Positions 46,060 to 59,344 of a DNA stretch of 64,000 bases are shown here, one piece after another. Made by a program: the position numbers and the translations under genes. This DNA comes from Sipunculus nudus (taxonomy: Eukaryota; Annelida; Sipuncula; Golfingiida; Sipunculidae), in NCBI GenBank assembly GCA_026874595.1, contig CM049313.1, positions 39,336,659-39,400,658 of the forward strand, in the 5' to 3' direction. The notes beneath the pieces were generated by a model. That model worked only from the letters and a program-made list of their open reading frames with translations. It searched no databases and was not told the DNA's origin. How positions within the stretch are numbered: the first letter of the stretch is position 1; each line of letters opens with the position of its first letter.

Positions 46060-49000
46060 CCATGTAGAGAACAGCTGCTATCATATTGTGTCAGAAACAA
46101 TTGTGAATCCAAGATCCTGTTACCAAGACTCTAAAATGCCTGACATGATACTGAATGTGTTTCTTGTTATAAATGAGAACAAACAGATATCTGTTGAGTG
46201 ATTGACATATCAAATGCCAGGTAACATCAGCATGACGGTCATAATACTACTGTTATACTCTGACACAGATTTTGCAACTTCTGACCAGACACCAATTAAC
46301 ATCACACATGGCCCTTAAAAACTCTCATTTAAAAATGATTGACAGCTATCATCAGTTGAATCTGATACATTTGAACTGTGTTACATGTATCAAGTAACAA
46401 ATTTAAACCCTGTGAATGAGTTAATAAGACACAGATATACCCGTGTAATGAACATCCAACTGTTAATCATATGTATCCTTGCTGAAGCTTTGGTGTTGAT
46501 TAGATATTGGTATACAAGAGTACAATAGGAATTAAGATTGCACTGATTCACCTGGCAAGGGTATTGTACATGACAGTTTTTGTATAATTAAATCTCCTGT
46601 GTTGTTAAGCATGATCAGTCTGTTTGTGAAAGCTAGAGGGACTCCTAGCAACTTGCTGCATCTTAGCAGCTAGGTAAGGTGCGTAACGTTTAATAACATA
46701 GCATCATGACACAACCCTGTGCAATAGCAATGTGGGTTTATATACACCTAGTTTTATTCTTCCCATTTTATAACATATATAAATTTTATCCTGAATCAAA
46801 ATAGGTTGAATACAAATAAATAATATAAACTTCATTTTATATATGCATGGATATGACTGGACTGGTACACTCAGACTGGTGCATTCGACATTAATTGAAA
46901 CAGACAATCTGTAGAATGGAAACATGTTTTATGATTTATTGAGACAGAGGTTGCTTGGTACCTTCCCAAGTGCTCTCTTGCCTTGAAGAGGCTTAAGAGC
47001 GGATGTCTTTTAATTCAGCAAATTAAAAAAAATATCCTGTGATTTTATTTTTATAACTTCCATGCAAATGCATTAAACACTTGTATTATTATAATGTTAA
47101 TAAATACAAGGCAGTCTACAACAAGTATGTTTGTATCTTTAGCTCATGAATTCATATTTTTATGTGTTTTGTGATTAATGGAAGACCGTACAAACAACTG
47201 AACTGAGTGGGTGGCATCATATTTGCGGGGACATTAACAATTACTCCAGGAAATGACAAGCACATTTGTGTTTTTGTAACACCTCAATAAACACACATCC
47301 TTTAAGCACTGGAGGATATTTGTCCATTTTCTCCTTCCTTTTTTTGCTTAAAAACAGAGCTAGCTTATATGCCAGAAAATAATGTGCGGTCCCTCTTCAC
47401 AATGGACGACTTGATAAGTAACAGGAATGTGCTAAATTAGAAATTTCCACTTGTAATCTAATACAACATAATATATATTATTTTTCTACAAGGAAGGGCC
47501 TCAGGGGACATAGTTTTATTAAAATAAGGAACTACTTTTTGTGATAAATTAGCTGATATAATACATAAATTCAACATGTACTGTGATGAAATTAAAAAAA
47601 TAGTTGAAGACAGTATATAGAGGGCTAAGGTTGTATGTTAAGGTGCAAGTAAAAGAAAGATAAGATGGCCACACACATCTGTTATATATACTCTTGGAGA
47701 AGCCTGTAAAAAGGCTATATATTTAATTGGCTTTGTAAGCACTGTGATGTTTTATTCCCATGTGATACAGACCAAGAAAAATGTTTGGTTTGGTCTACAA
47801 AAGTCTGTTAAGAATGTAATTGTTCATGATATAAGTTCATGTCAGAACAATTTGAATCATTTGTTCATATCAGCAGTAATCATGTAATCATGTTGATTTT
47901 TGATTATACATGTGATATTTATTGAATTATAAATCCTAGTCAATCCTTGTGCATGAATCCATATATATCAACATGTCACCCCAGCTGTAGCTTCTGTATT
48001 TCTGTTCATTTATACTTTGAAAATCATTTTGCCAACCATATTTCAGCTGTTTAAAGTATTGTGAAAAGGGTGGATTATGAAATTAGGCTCGTAAATTGTG
48101 TTAGAAATCTTCGTGGATAAATCAATGTCAGTCCAGCGTGGATAGTTTCTGTACTATTTTTTACAAACCTTTAAAAATATTTTAGATAATAATTAATATA
48201 TAGTAAATATTACATGTATTTGCAGACCTGTGAAAAAATAGATTATGAAACATTGCCAATACAAAAATGTTATTTTAAATGATCAGCTGGCAGTGGCCTA
48301 ATGTTGAATCTGTATTATAATTAATATAAATTATAGTTAAAAATTCAGTCTGTGTTAGTAGAACACCATGTGGTGGTCTTAAATGATGTAGGTAACCCAG
48401 CAAAATGTTGTCATTGAAATGGTTACTGACCTATACCTGGATAGGTCAGAGGTGTTTCGTACCACCCAATTTAAACTTCCATGTTCTTTACCATATTTAT
48501 CATACAGAATGCAGATCTTGTCATACACATTTCACATTAATTCAGTTTGTGGCATGTAAATAACTCAGATCGTAACAAGATATGTGTATTTCTCTGCTCA
48601 TTAACCTACCTGACATAACCTGATGCAACATAAACATGCCAGACTTTCTTTCAGTGCTGTCACTCTTTAATATATATGTCTGGAGAGTTACGTGAGATTC
48701 ACTCAGGTGCAAATGAACACCTATGATGAGGATATAGCAATGTTAGAGATGTTTCATTGTGATTTGGTGTTTGCATACAACAGGCATATCAGATGAATTA
48801 TTGGTTCGTGATCTGATCTGTAAGTAGTAGCAACAGATCCAACCACTAGGTGGGCCATTTATTACAATCCTCTGTGATGTGTAATGCGTAATAACCGGCA
48901 ATCTTCCCAAAACAGGCGCAATAAATCAGATGAAATCAGTTGTCTCCTGTGCAAAGCTATGCATAGAGGTCTGTGAGATCACAGCCTCACTGCTGTTTTA

Positions 49001-49700
49001 CAGTGCACAATAAGTTACGGCCACACCGCAGATTTACGAGGTATGTGGTATAATGGCCACCGTCACAGAAAGTGTGACTTTTATGCGGATTTCTATGGTG
49101 CTCCAGCTGTGTAAAGTTAAAGACGCCTGGTGACGCTTCTCACTTTGATCCATCAATCTTGCCTTTACCCCTACATGTTGAAGACTCGCTACATTCATCA
49201 GGTGTTATATATTCTGTATTACTTTTCCATTATTAACACACTTAACTTTATAAGAGCCAACAAGTCAAATAAATCAAACAGATATTGCTCTTGTAATGTG
49301 TGAGCCAGTAAGTTTAAACTCTGCTTGTCCAGAAGACGTAACATTCTGGCTATAATAGATTCATCTGACTTGGTGCTGTTTGCCCTTGTTGCCCACTAGC
49401 TGTCATTCAGTAGGATGTCATGAAACTAGAATAATACATTGAAGTCTGTGCTCATACATACCAGAATTTATGTCCTTGTGATGAAAAGATACCCCAACAG
49501 CTGTTGGAAATATGTCCCTTGGGTACCAGGAAGCTTAAAAACATAATAGCTATAAACAATTATCCAGTTTTCAAGGAAAGTGGAATTTAAATTGCTGTTT
49601 TTTGTTTGCAGTAATAAATAATGTTAACATGAGAAAGTTTTATTGCTATATATATATATATGTGTAATAAAAAAATTACATACAGTAGTATATATCTTGA
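46060..49700. other. AT-rich non-coding sequence
   Basis: No gene, array or element is supported. A moderately CpG-retaining, less AT-rich stretch at 48880-49160 stands out from its surroundings but has no coding frame. Confidence 0.5.
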
Positions 49701-50244
49701 CTATAGTCCATTTCATCCCCTCATGTCCACCTGTTTTTTGCTATGAAAATTTTTATTAGGTACATTTCAAGGGAAACAATTATAGTGTAGAGGAGAGGAT
49801 TACAGAACCTAATGTTGAACTAGGTAACTAAATTTCTACCTTATGCCATATTTGAGTAACAGAATTTTCTGAAAATATGAGAAATCAGTCTACATTTTAC
49901 AACATATCAGACCCACTTATGGCAGTCAAGGTCATTGGTCACATGCAAAAACAGCCTCAACTGACAGCTGCTGATTGGATGACCTCATGTAAACGCCCTG
50001 AAAAATATAACCAGCTAAAACAAAGATGGCTACTTATGGAGGGACAGACCATATCTGCCAGATCATGATAAAGAGACAAAATTGTTGTGAAACATAAACG
50101 GGGAATTTATTGTAAAATTCTTTACTGCCATATTAGGTTGTCACTTCCATATGTTGCTTACTTGGAATATATTAAAAAATATAAATTTTTAAGTAAATCA
50201 TCTACAAAAAACAGGTGGACAGCAGGTGGTAAAATGGACTATAG
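49701..50244. mobile_element. 544-bp MITE-like element with 40-bp inverted ends
   Basis: The ends 49701-49740 and 50205-50244 are inverted copies matching at 35 of 40 positions, sharing CTATAGTCCATTT at the tips and GTCCACCTGTTTTTTG inside. The 460-base interior has a 63-codon frame (49877-50068) without a known motif. Target duplication is not clear; CTTG-like bases flank both sides. It is too small to be autonomous. Confidence 0.75.
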
Positions 50245-53200
50245 CTTGTTGTAAAAGAATACATTGATTTTATATATATATAAAAGAAGAGAAATACATA
50301 AAATGGTATGTAAAAGATAATTGTCTACATATTAGATTTCCGCAAGGAATCTGTTTAGTTCCTATAAAGTTCTTTTTCAATAACTTGGCAACAACCAGCA
50401 ACAAACTCCTAATTTTTTTATTTATTAATTGATTGCCAGATCCATCATTCTGCAGCATCCTGTCCTAATGGGTTAGTTTTCTGTGTGGGATGTGTCACCG
50501 CTGCATGGTAAACACAAGATTTAAGAGATGTTGATGTCTTGATTGTCGTCCAGCCAAAGGATTGATTCCTTTCTTTCAGAGATATACAGATACTTATTAT
50601 GCTAGACTGTTAATTTGTTTTCTTAATCCACATTACATCTTCATGATCATTTAATACACAGCTGGAGCCCTCTACGGGTGTGTTGAGTCTTAACATTCAT
50701 TAAAAGAGCTGAGGTCTAACTTTAGGTGATTAAATACAAATAAAAGATGAGACACATCTTTCTGTAACATATGGCTCAGGTGAGGTTCTCATAATTGTAA
50801 CTTGCTATTACATGTAATTGGAGCTGTAGCCTCTTAGAAATTATAATGATCTTTATGAGATAAGTTGTTAGTGTACATCATCTGCTGGTAATTAAATCCT
50901 ATAGTGGTTGAAATTAAGACCATGTTTAACAGGATCAAGTCAGCTTTTATTGTATTTCTGTTTCTTTATCCCACGGAAAAAAATATGACATAATGTACAA
51001 ATAATTTAAATACTTGACTGTCTTACAGTGCATGTTATAGCAAACAGGCTCCGATCCAGAAAAACCTGTTAATTTCCTTGCCAAAAAGCTAGTCATATTC
51101 ATTCTTTATTGTAACTGTTAGATTTTTGCCAGTGACGTTATTATTGGCTTGATCAAAGTATAATTTTTCAGGCTTTGTAATACTTTATTATGTGGCTGTT
51201 TTAGTACCTGACTTTTGTCATCACTTTGGAACATACATGTGCCCAGAATCTGGAGCCTTTATTAAATTGGTCAGCCAGGATTATGGTTATGTCAGCAAAG
51301 CAGGCAGGAAGGGCTATAAATACCTGGAAAATAGTGTTTGTCGGAATATATGGACAGGCATTTAGAGGGTTATAGGCACTTGTAGATATGTATTAATCTA
51401 CTCCAGAGACAGGGCCAAAAGGATTATGTCGCATTCAACAGGTCGGTGGGACGTAAAAGTACAGGGCTGCAAAGTGCTTTATCCAATCTACCAAATCACT
51501 GTACCAGGACAGATAGATTGTTAAGCCTGTACAGGACAAGGTGTTACTGGGGTAGGCATTGCTGCTTGAGGATACAGCCTCCTGACATAATCACTGCCTC
51601 CTTAGGTTATGTTTTACATTATTGCATGCAGACTATGGCCACAGAGCACACAGTATAGACCATTTATGATTCCTGCAGGACTGATTGACAGATGTCAAGA
51701 GGATATCAAGAGAGAGTAAATAAGCAATTGGAGGCAATCACATGTCCTTATAACGAGGTTGTTGGGCAACTTCTCCTCGCCAGGAGAGTGCTGCATGAAG
51801 GCCTGGAGTAATCCAGTCTCACTTCACAAGAGATGCACACCTCATGGGTAGCTGACCTAGTGTAAAGTGATGGCCAGGCCGTGATTGTCACATAGTGTGT
51901 AACAGTATGGCAAAGTGACAACTTGACAGGTCTGCTCCGTCATAACAAACAAGCATGGATATATCACGCTATACTGGAGTATACTTGCTACTTCTCTGGC
52001 TTGCGGTATGTAGACAAGTTTGTTTACACAAACATTTTAGCAGGTAGCTGGCGTCACATGCTCCCTTATTCTTGTTTTTTCACGTCCTTTATCTGGCTAT
52101 CCCTGACAGATATTGTTTTAAGGTTATCAGCAGGAAATTCATTTTTGGTGCCAGTTCTTCAGTTTGTATATATCAATATGTCTCCAATACAGTCTAATTA
52201 CATGACAAGGCATTTTAAGCATACTGCAGTCAGTACTATGGAGTCTGTTCATGTTGTTATCTATGAAAAGTTTACCTGAATTTTTTTTTACAACATGAAT
52301 CTTATTATATAAATTCTCAAAATTTAAATTTTTTTCCCCACATGTTTAAAAGCAAGCATGCCATTGTGTATACTAACACATGCTATGTTTACATATGGGG
52401 CTTGGGTTTATTTTGTGAAACTTCTTTGGATATCTTGTTCTGTCTCTACTCTCCATTGTTTAAATATCAAGTATTTTAACTGGAAATGATAAGGTGGCTT
52501 GTCCTGGACATGTTGTGAGAACTTACATTGGCTGTACGCCAGAACAGGCGCTCATTATCTGTAAATGATCCAAATGGTTAAGAATTGGACTGTTTTTCAT
52601 GGATTTCACTTTTTATATCACGGTTTTATTTGATACAATCAGTTCAGGTTACTTCAAGGTATAAACATCCTGTGTAAAGTGTGAAATTTCAGAACAAGTT
52701 TATATCATATGTTCTGCAATATCAGCATGTCATGATAATCATATTTGCCCAGTCAAATACTGCCTTTTTATCTATTGCTCTGAATATGCAGTGACAAAAT
52801 GATTGCCTAAATCATTTAGTGTTCATTTCAGTCATTCCCTGGTCTCATTTTAATAGTTTTATGTGAAAATATAAGTCAAGGTCCATATAGGTGTGGTAGT
52901 TTTAAACATGTGTTTAAAGATTTTATCATCATATAAAACAGTAGATTCTAGACAGATATGTATATATCTAATTAAGTGACACAACAGGTGTTTATAAAAT
53001 GCTATGTTATTAAATGCCACAAACATAAAGAACTTTGAAGCTGGAAGAAATGGATGAACTGCATGCCTGTATGTACCATACTGGTCGACATATCATATTT
53101 GAAGAGACTTCTTGGGTAGAAGTTGCTAGCTAACATTAAGGGTATGTGATCAAACAGAAGGATATCATTAAGCATAATTAGGATGGTGGGGTAGCTGAGT

Positions 53201-54583
53201 GCGTATGTTCATCGTCTTGCTCACCAGTAGGTGTAAATAAGAGGGTAAATAAGTAGAGGGCAGTTAAAGGCACCAGACAACAGTAATACACGTCATGCTA
53301 GATATATGAGAACATGCAGAATATACAAGCCTAACACCAAGTGCTTTATACTGTCAACAGGTCCTGTTTACGCTGTTTCTTAGGGTAAACAAGCATTACA
53401 CATAAGATCTCTTAATCTGTAGAAACACGGACCTGGTGCTGGGGTTGTAAAGAGAACATTCATTCCTGAGTTACGTACATGAAGAATGGATGGGCGCTTC
53501 ATGCTGATAGACTGAGAACTTGGATTAATTACTAAGGTGAAAGAGGCCATTAGGGACATTGAAGTGTTTTACACTGGCATATGTTTACGTTCCTCAGGCT
53601 ATGATTGGCAAGTGCCAACCCAAACAGCTATTATTCAACCTCTAAATCTTATTGCACTTTAGAAATCTGCCTGCTTTAAATGCCTTAAGTTTACTTCCTT
53701 TTTATTACTGGTTAGGTCTGATATCCGGTGTGTATGAAAGCCTATAGCTGTAGGTGATAAAATTGTCAACTTTGTGTCTGGTAATAAAAAAATCATACAT
53801 GTTGATACACTGTGATACTCAGTCATGCCTTGGCAGTACAGTACAGGGAACAAACTGGATGGGTATCCCATGGTGATGTCTTATCTCTTCTTAGATCCCT
53901 GTAAGATAACCGCGGATGTCCTGTTTTCTTGTCATCAAAAGTTTATGGGCAAATAAAAGGCTGATACAATAAAGATTGAGTGCTATTACATTTATGTTCT
54001 CACTCAAGTAAACTGCAGGTCATTGATAGCATCACTGTTAACTAGGTGTATAAATAAGTTTCACTGTGAAAAAATATTTATTTAAACTCAAAACTTCAGT
54101 GATAATTTCCTTTTCAATACAGAAGTCCAATTGATATTTGTTAAACTGGAATTTAGGGGTATATGGAGACAATCTGTTTATATATGTAATAAAGAATAAG
54201 AAATCTACAGAAGATAATATGATATTGTTAGTATTTATACTTTAGAATACTTTGGGTAAAATGGTCATTCATTCCTATACATAGGCAGATGCTTTATAGT
54301 AAGGCAGGGTATTTTTCAATACTTGTATATAGATGTTCAGTTTATTTAAATACCAATAGGCAAATGAACTGCCTAACATCTTAATCTTGAAATTGCATTA
54401 TGTTGACCTTGCATGTGGTTAAGTGGCCCAGTATTCTTGTCTGGTTTAGTATTAGTTGGCTTACAGCAGGTGACGTTAGAAACTATCATTAATTACTAAG
54501 TCTTCCAACAGAGAACATTTGAAAAAGAGATTGCATGTTCCTTGTTATTTGGGGATACCTAATTGATTTGAGAAGTTGTATGG
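50245..54583. other. AT-rich non-coding sequence
   Basis: No supported gene. The longest frame, 118 codons at 51923-52279 (+), has no recognisable domain or splice context. The motif TAGCTGAGTGCG near 53190 resembles an RNA polymerase III box A but has no box B. Confidence 0.5.
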
Positions 54584-54600
54584 GAGAGAGAGAGAGAGAG
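54584..54600. repeat. (GA)8 microsatellite
   Basis: A pure GA run of 17 bases. Confidence 0.85.
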
Positions 54601-55965
54601 CTCCACTTATTAATTGTCTTAGTTTTTACTGACAGCACCACCCATCTTGATAATTGTACACACCTTGTACCTGTATCATATTATCTGTATGAATCACAGT
54701 GTACATATCACTTATCTTGGTGAGGTAACATGTGTTCCCCTGCTGATGAGTGCCTGTGCTGAGCCAGCAAGCTGAACCAGACCCTCTTACGACAACATTT
54801 ACATCAATAAAACTGGCTACAAAACAGATCCAGGGGCATTAAAGTGGGTAAAAAACAGAGACCATATGGCTGTGATTAATTCCATGTGGTTCTGGTACCT
54901 AGTTCTTGATTCTGTATAATTGTTACAAATGGGAAGTCACAGGACTGGTACAGTGTAATACTCTGTATCAATTCCAAGGTTACCATGAGACCACCTGCCT
55001 GGACCACCTGCTGGACTAAGTACAGTAAAGCACCCGCTGCTGTGTATTAAACTAACACTTTCTGGATTGTGTGGTGCCTGGAGTGATGTGGTCAGGTGAT
55101 CCCTATGTGGCATTTTAATTGGAAACCTGTGCCTAAATACATTTCAGGACATTAAATATCAAGGGCCTGGGTCACACACGCTGGAAGCTTAATGTTGGCT
55201 TATACACACATCAGTAATCAAATCAGCAAACCTGAAGCTTGTGGTACCCATGTTCACATAAAGATATTTGTGCAGCAACTTAATAATATATTAAATATTG
55301 GCACCCAAAACCCAAATATATTGTGTGAGGTTGATCACCAGGAGAAACTTTGATATTGATGAGTAGCCTGGGTTCGAAGACCAGTTGTTGATAGAAGTAA
55401 GTACTGAGAGCAAACAGCACATTGTGTAAAGGAATAAAGAGAATGGTTCAGTTGCTTTGAAAATATGTAACTCATTAATCAACCTAAAAGGACCTTGAAG
55501 AGCAAAATTTGAAAATCAGCTGCCAGTTACTCATGTCCTTATAAAGGGACAATGTTTTACATGAGGAATCCTATAAGCTAAGCTGTCATTTAATAACAAT
55601 AGCATGTTAGCGTGACAGATGATTGATGCACCAAAATAATTCCCTCTTATTGTAAGAAGATGTTTTGATCCATTGTTAGAAATACATATCCCTCATGCCA
55701 GGATTTTGGCTCCATGACAAGCTTATATGATATACAATGGTTCTGTTTTGCTTGTATACTTCTTACATTAAACCATATATGCAGTGATGTAATATAACAA
55801 AGTAAGAAACATAACAACTGACATAATAAGATTAATGAGGTACCTGTATTGCTATTAATGTCAGGCTCAATCAAATTGAATGACAAAGTCTCACCTTTTG
55901 ATTGGGTGGTCCAGTAACTCACCTTGACTAGGAAGTATTTATTAAGCCTTTCTATAGTGTGTCAA

Positions 55966-56019
55966 GTGTTATCATCTTTTGTAAAATACATTGTGTTATC
56001 ATCTTTTGTAACATACATT
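55966..56019 (+). repeat. 27-bp tandem duplication
   Basis: Two adjacent 27-base copies with one or two differences. Confidence 0.9.
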
Positions 56020-58221
56020 GTGGCTTGCTGGTTAATTTCAACTTGTATGTTTTAGTTTGCAAGATTGTAATTTAAAAGAAAATGTATAATCACGAAATAT
56101 ATATTGAGACTATAGGATATTATGCAGACATGACAACAGTTCTCACTAGATAAGATGAAGCTTCTTTCTCTGCAAATCTCCTATTATTTTCTTATTTTAT
56201 AATATTTATTTTATATAACTGATTTCTATCCACAAGTCAGAGTGAGAATGATTGTCTGAACTGGTGAAAGTACAAACTGAATTATTTTAATGTCTCTTAA
56301 TGGATAATAATAACATAATTAACATTGGATTTAGTATGACAGATATTGATTTATTTTAGGAAATCTATTTCAGTATGTAACTCACAGTCAGCTTAATCTA
56401 AAGGAAACAGTTTTGCATGAATACATGATGATTTACAATTCTATATCTATAGCTCACTCTTTCTGTATCTGTCTGTTTATCTCTGACCCTTACTTCTCTC
56501 TCCCACATACATACACTTCAGCTTCACCCATTTTCTGCATTCAGCATTTTGTTCCTGATGTCTCATTTGTAATCATATTTTAACCATAAATCTTGATTAT
56601 TCTTAAATAACACTTAATGAGCACAAACAATAACACATATACACTAATTAAATTGTGTTTTTAATGTGACATTTGATCAAAAATAAGGTTATACTTATGC
56701 ATTATCACATGTTAGACCACCCAGTGTTCTTAAGAAAACACACTGTCACTTAACTTCACCTTTAAATAATGTTCTACATGTGCCAGTGTTTATGAAGTAA
56801 CAGATCTGTGCTTCGATTCTATGTTAAGACTTCAGTGTCCCAACGGACAATAACCCAATTTTACCATGTGTTAGAAATATGACAATAAACAAAGGCTAGC
56901 AGTCGGACAACAGCGATCACATGTCTGGAATTGACATATATGCTGATCAGAAGCATCTGTGATGTGATACATTTATGGTGGACAACCACTGCACATGTGT
57001 AGGTCATCCCGTTGCCCACCAAGCTTGTATGATACCTTGTAACTTATGGTTGTCTTGATTACAGACGTCTCAGCACATGTCCCTCGTTATCCCGCCATCC
57101 CAGGGAGTCTGAATATGTCCTGATTGTTACATGGTGGGACCTGTACCAGTAGCAGAGTAAACTTTAAAAACTTCAAGGTCATTCCCTGACTTGTCATATC
57201 AGCGTTGCGGGCAAACTGATCATTCCATCACGTGGGAAGGTAGTCCATAGTAGAGATGTATTTTATGTTTCCCGACATAACTCAACCCAGACAAGATAAG
57301 TACAACAGACATCACTGTAATATTGTTTTAAGCTTCTCCATGTGGGCTGTTGTCACTGCCTTCCCTGAATCCAATGAATCAAGAAAATGTTGTAATTCAA
57401 TAAATTTTTATTACCTCTTCCAACTAGTGAGGAAACAGTTATTCTATCACCTCTGTCTGTATATCTGTGTTAATGATCATTGTGATAGTTATTGAAGAGG
57501 TTATGAAGAGGTTGGGTAGGATAGTAGGTTGAATTAACAAAATTTATAGTTCTTTTTAGTGTCCAGATGAAGATGTAGATTTAGTTTTGACATATATCTT
57601 GATGGAAATGTAGGTTTAGTTTAATCATTTACATGATTAGTGTAGGTTTCATTTTGTTTTTGATCAATCAAAACCTTTATAAGTAAATTTTTAGATTTGA
57701 AGGTGCATAAAGGCTTTGAAGAAAAAAAGAGTTGGCTAAAACTGTAGCAGAAGTTTATTTCAAATAGCACATAGTTTTGTCTCAACAGAGGCATGCTAGC
57801 TCTCAATGATTTGCTCTGTAGTCATACACCAATACAAAATGTGAAAGATATGCTGCTTGTTTTTCATGGGTTAATCGTAGGATAGTGGAACCTAATAATC
57901 TGCATCAGTTGTCAGTTGCTACAAATGACAACTTTGAATATCTTTCTTATTTTTTTGCAAATTTATCATCATTTTTTATTGTAATTTTACTGCTCTTATT
58001 ATTGATTATTGATCTCATGGTCAAAATGGATGTCTTGTGCACTTTCATTTTACCACCAGTGGAATATCTTGATTATACTGAGTCTGTGGTGACATTTCCG
58101 TGCATGATATGAAGTTTGGACTTTCAGGCATTCACAGGTGTTTGGATTACAGATTTTATGTGTACAAAATAGACTGTTTTTTTTTTACCCCTGGTGTCAA
58201 TGTTTTGCATGTATTTGCATT

Positions 58222-58275
58222 AAGGCCATATATGTACAGCTAAATCATAAGGCCACATATGTACAGCTAAATCAG
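58222..58275 (+). repeat. 27-bp tandem duplication
   Basis: Two adjacent 27-base copies with two differences. Confidence 0.9.
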
Positions 58276-59344
58276 TTTTCAAGATTCTTGTAAAAAGACA
58301 TAACCCCAGTCCAACAAGTTTTGAAATAAAATAGGCAAATAAAACTAAAAGAGACAACTGTCTTACCTTTCTGACAGATATAACCTGTTAGCCAGGTGAT
58401 ACAGTACTTATGCATCATTACAGAACTTCTCTGTATGTGGGTAATAGACCATAAGTGGGTTGTGCCATTTTCCAGACTTTCAGGATATTTAAGATTCGAT
58501 CAGATTGTATTATATTTAATCAAAAGCTTGTTATTTGAAATACAAGAGAAAATTGGTAGTGGTTTATTTAGAGAGGTTATGTTTGGCGCAGTAGTTGAGT
58601 CATTGTTGCCAGTGTACAGTAATCACTGTCACTTAGTGCAGGCAATGAGGCATGTAAGTTCCAGTTAACCTGTACCATAATAGTAAAATATGTCTTAGAT
58701 GATTCCCACAGATATTTAATTAAAGGGAGTACACAAGCAGACTGACGACACTGGTACTAGACATCATATAACATTCCTGTACCATGCAGTCTTGTACAAC
58801 TGGTGTACGGAGCAACATGCAATTACTGGTGTATACAATTCAGAATGCGGACAACATTATTTATTTAAGCATTTGCCATCAATGCAAAAATTGTAAGGTT
58901 TATATCATAATCATATATGTGGTGTTTCTGGAGGCTCTCTTTTGCTTATCATATCTTTCAGTTTTTATGCATTCGGTAATAGTTGTTTACTAAATAGTTA
59001 TAACAGTTATAATTGATGGGTTCTCTGTTCTACATCATCCAGGGTGGTTCCAGTCCTTTCCTGTAATTATAATGCCAGTTTGGGATGATATGTGTATAAT
59101 TAAACCTTGGCTATTTGTCACTTGTGAGACAACATTCATGATAGATTGTGTTTCTGATTCTTCCTCTTTGTGCTCCCTGTAACTACTGTTTATTTTCATC
59201 TTCTCTCCTGGTACCTGCCTCTGTCTGACAGATGTCAGCTTTATACTCACACAAGTACTTGGATTAACTTGTTTTAAACGAGAACCATAAATTATTTAAG
59301 TTATCTTCTTCTCTTAAATTTCTACCAATTATTTCTCTTTCTTA

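Larger units (their letters stand above)
54601..59344. other. AT-rich non-coding sequence with two short tandem duplications
   Basis: No gene is supported. Two local duplications, each of exactly 27 bases, occur at 55966-56019 (GTGTTATCATCTTTTGTAA unit) and 58222-58275 (CATATGTACAGCTAAATCA unit). The sequence becomes T/C-rich from about 59290 into the following satellite. Confidence 0.55.

Noticed and set aside
51923-52279. 118-codon plus-strand frame
   Set aside because: No recognisable domain, no splice or promoter context, and composition as expected from AT-rich DNA.
53180-53240. Possible tRNA or SINE head (TAGCTGAGTGCG matches box A)
   Set aside because: No box B or foldable arms follow within the needed distance.
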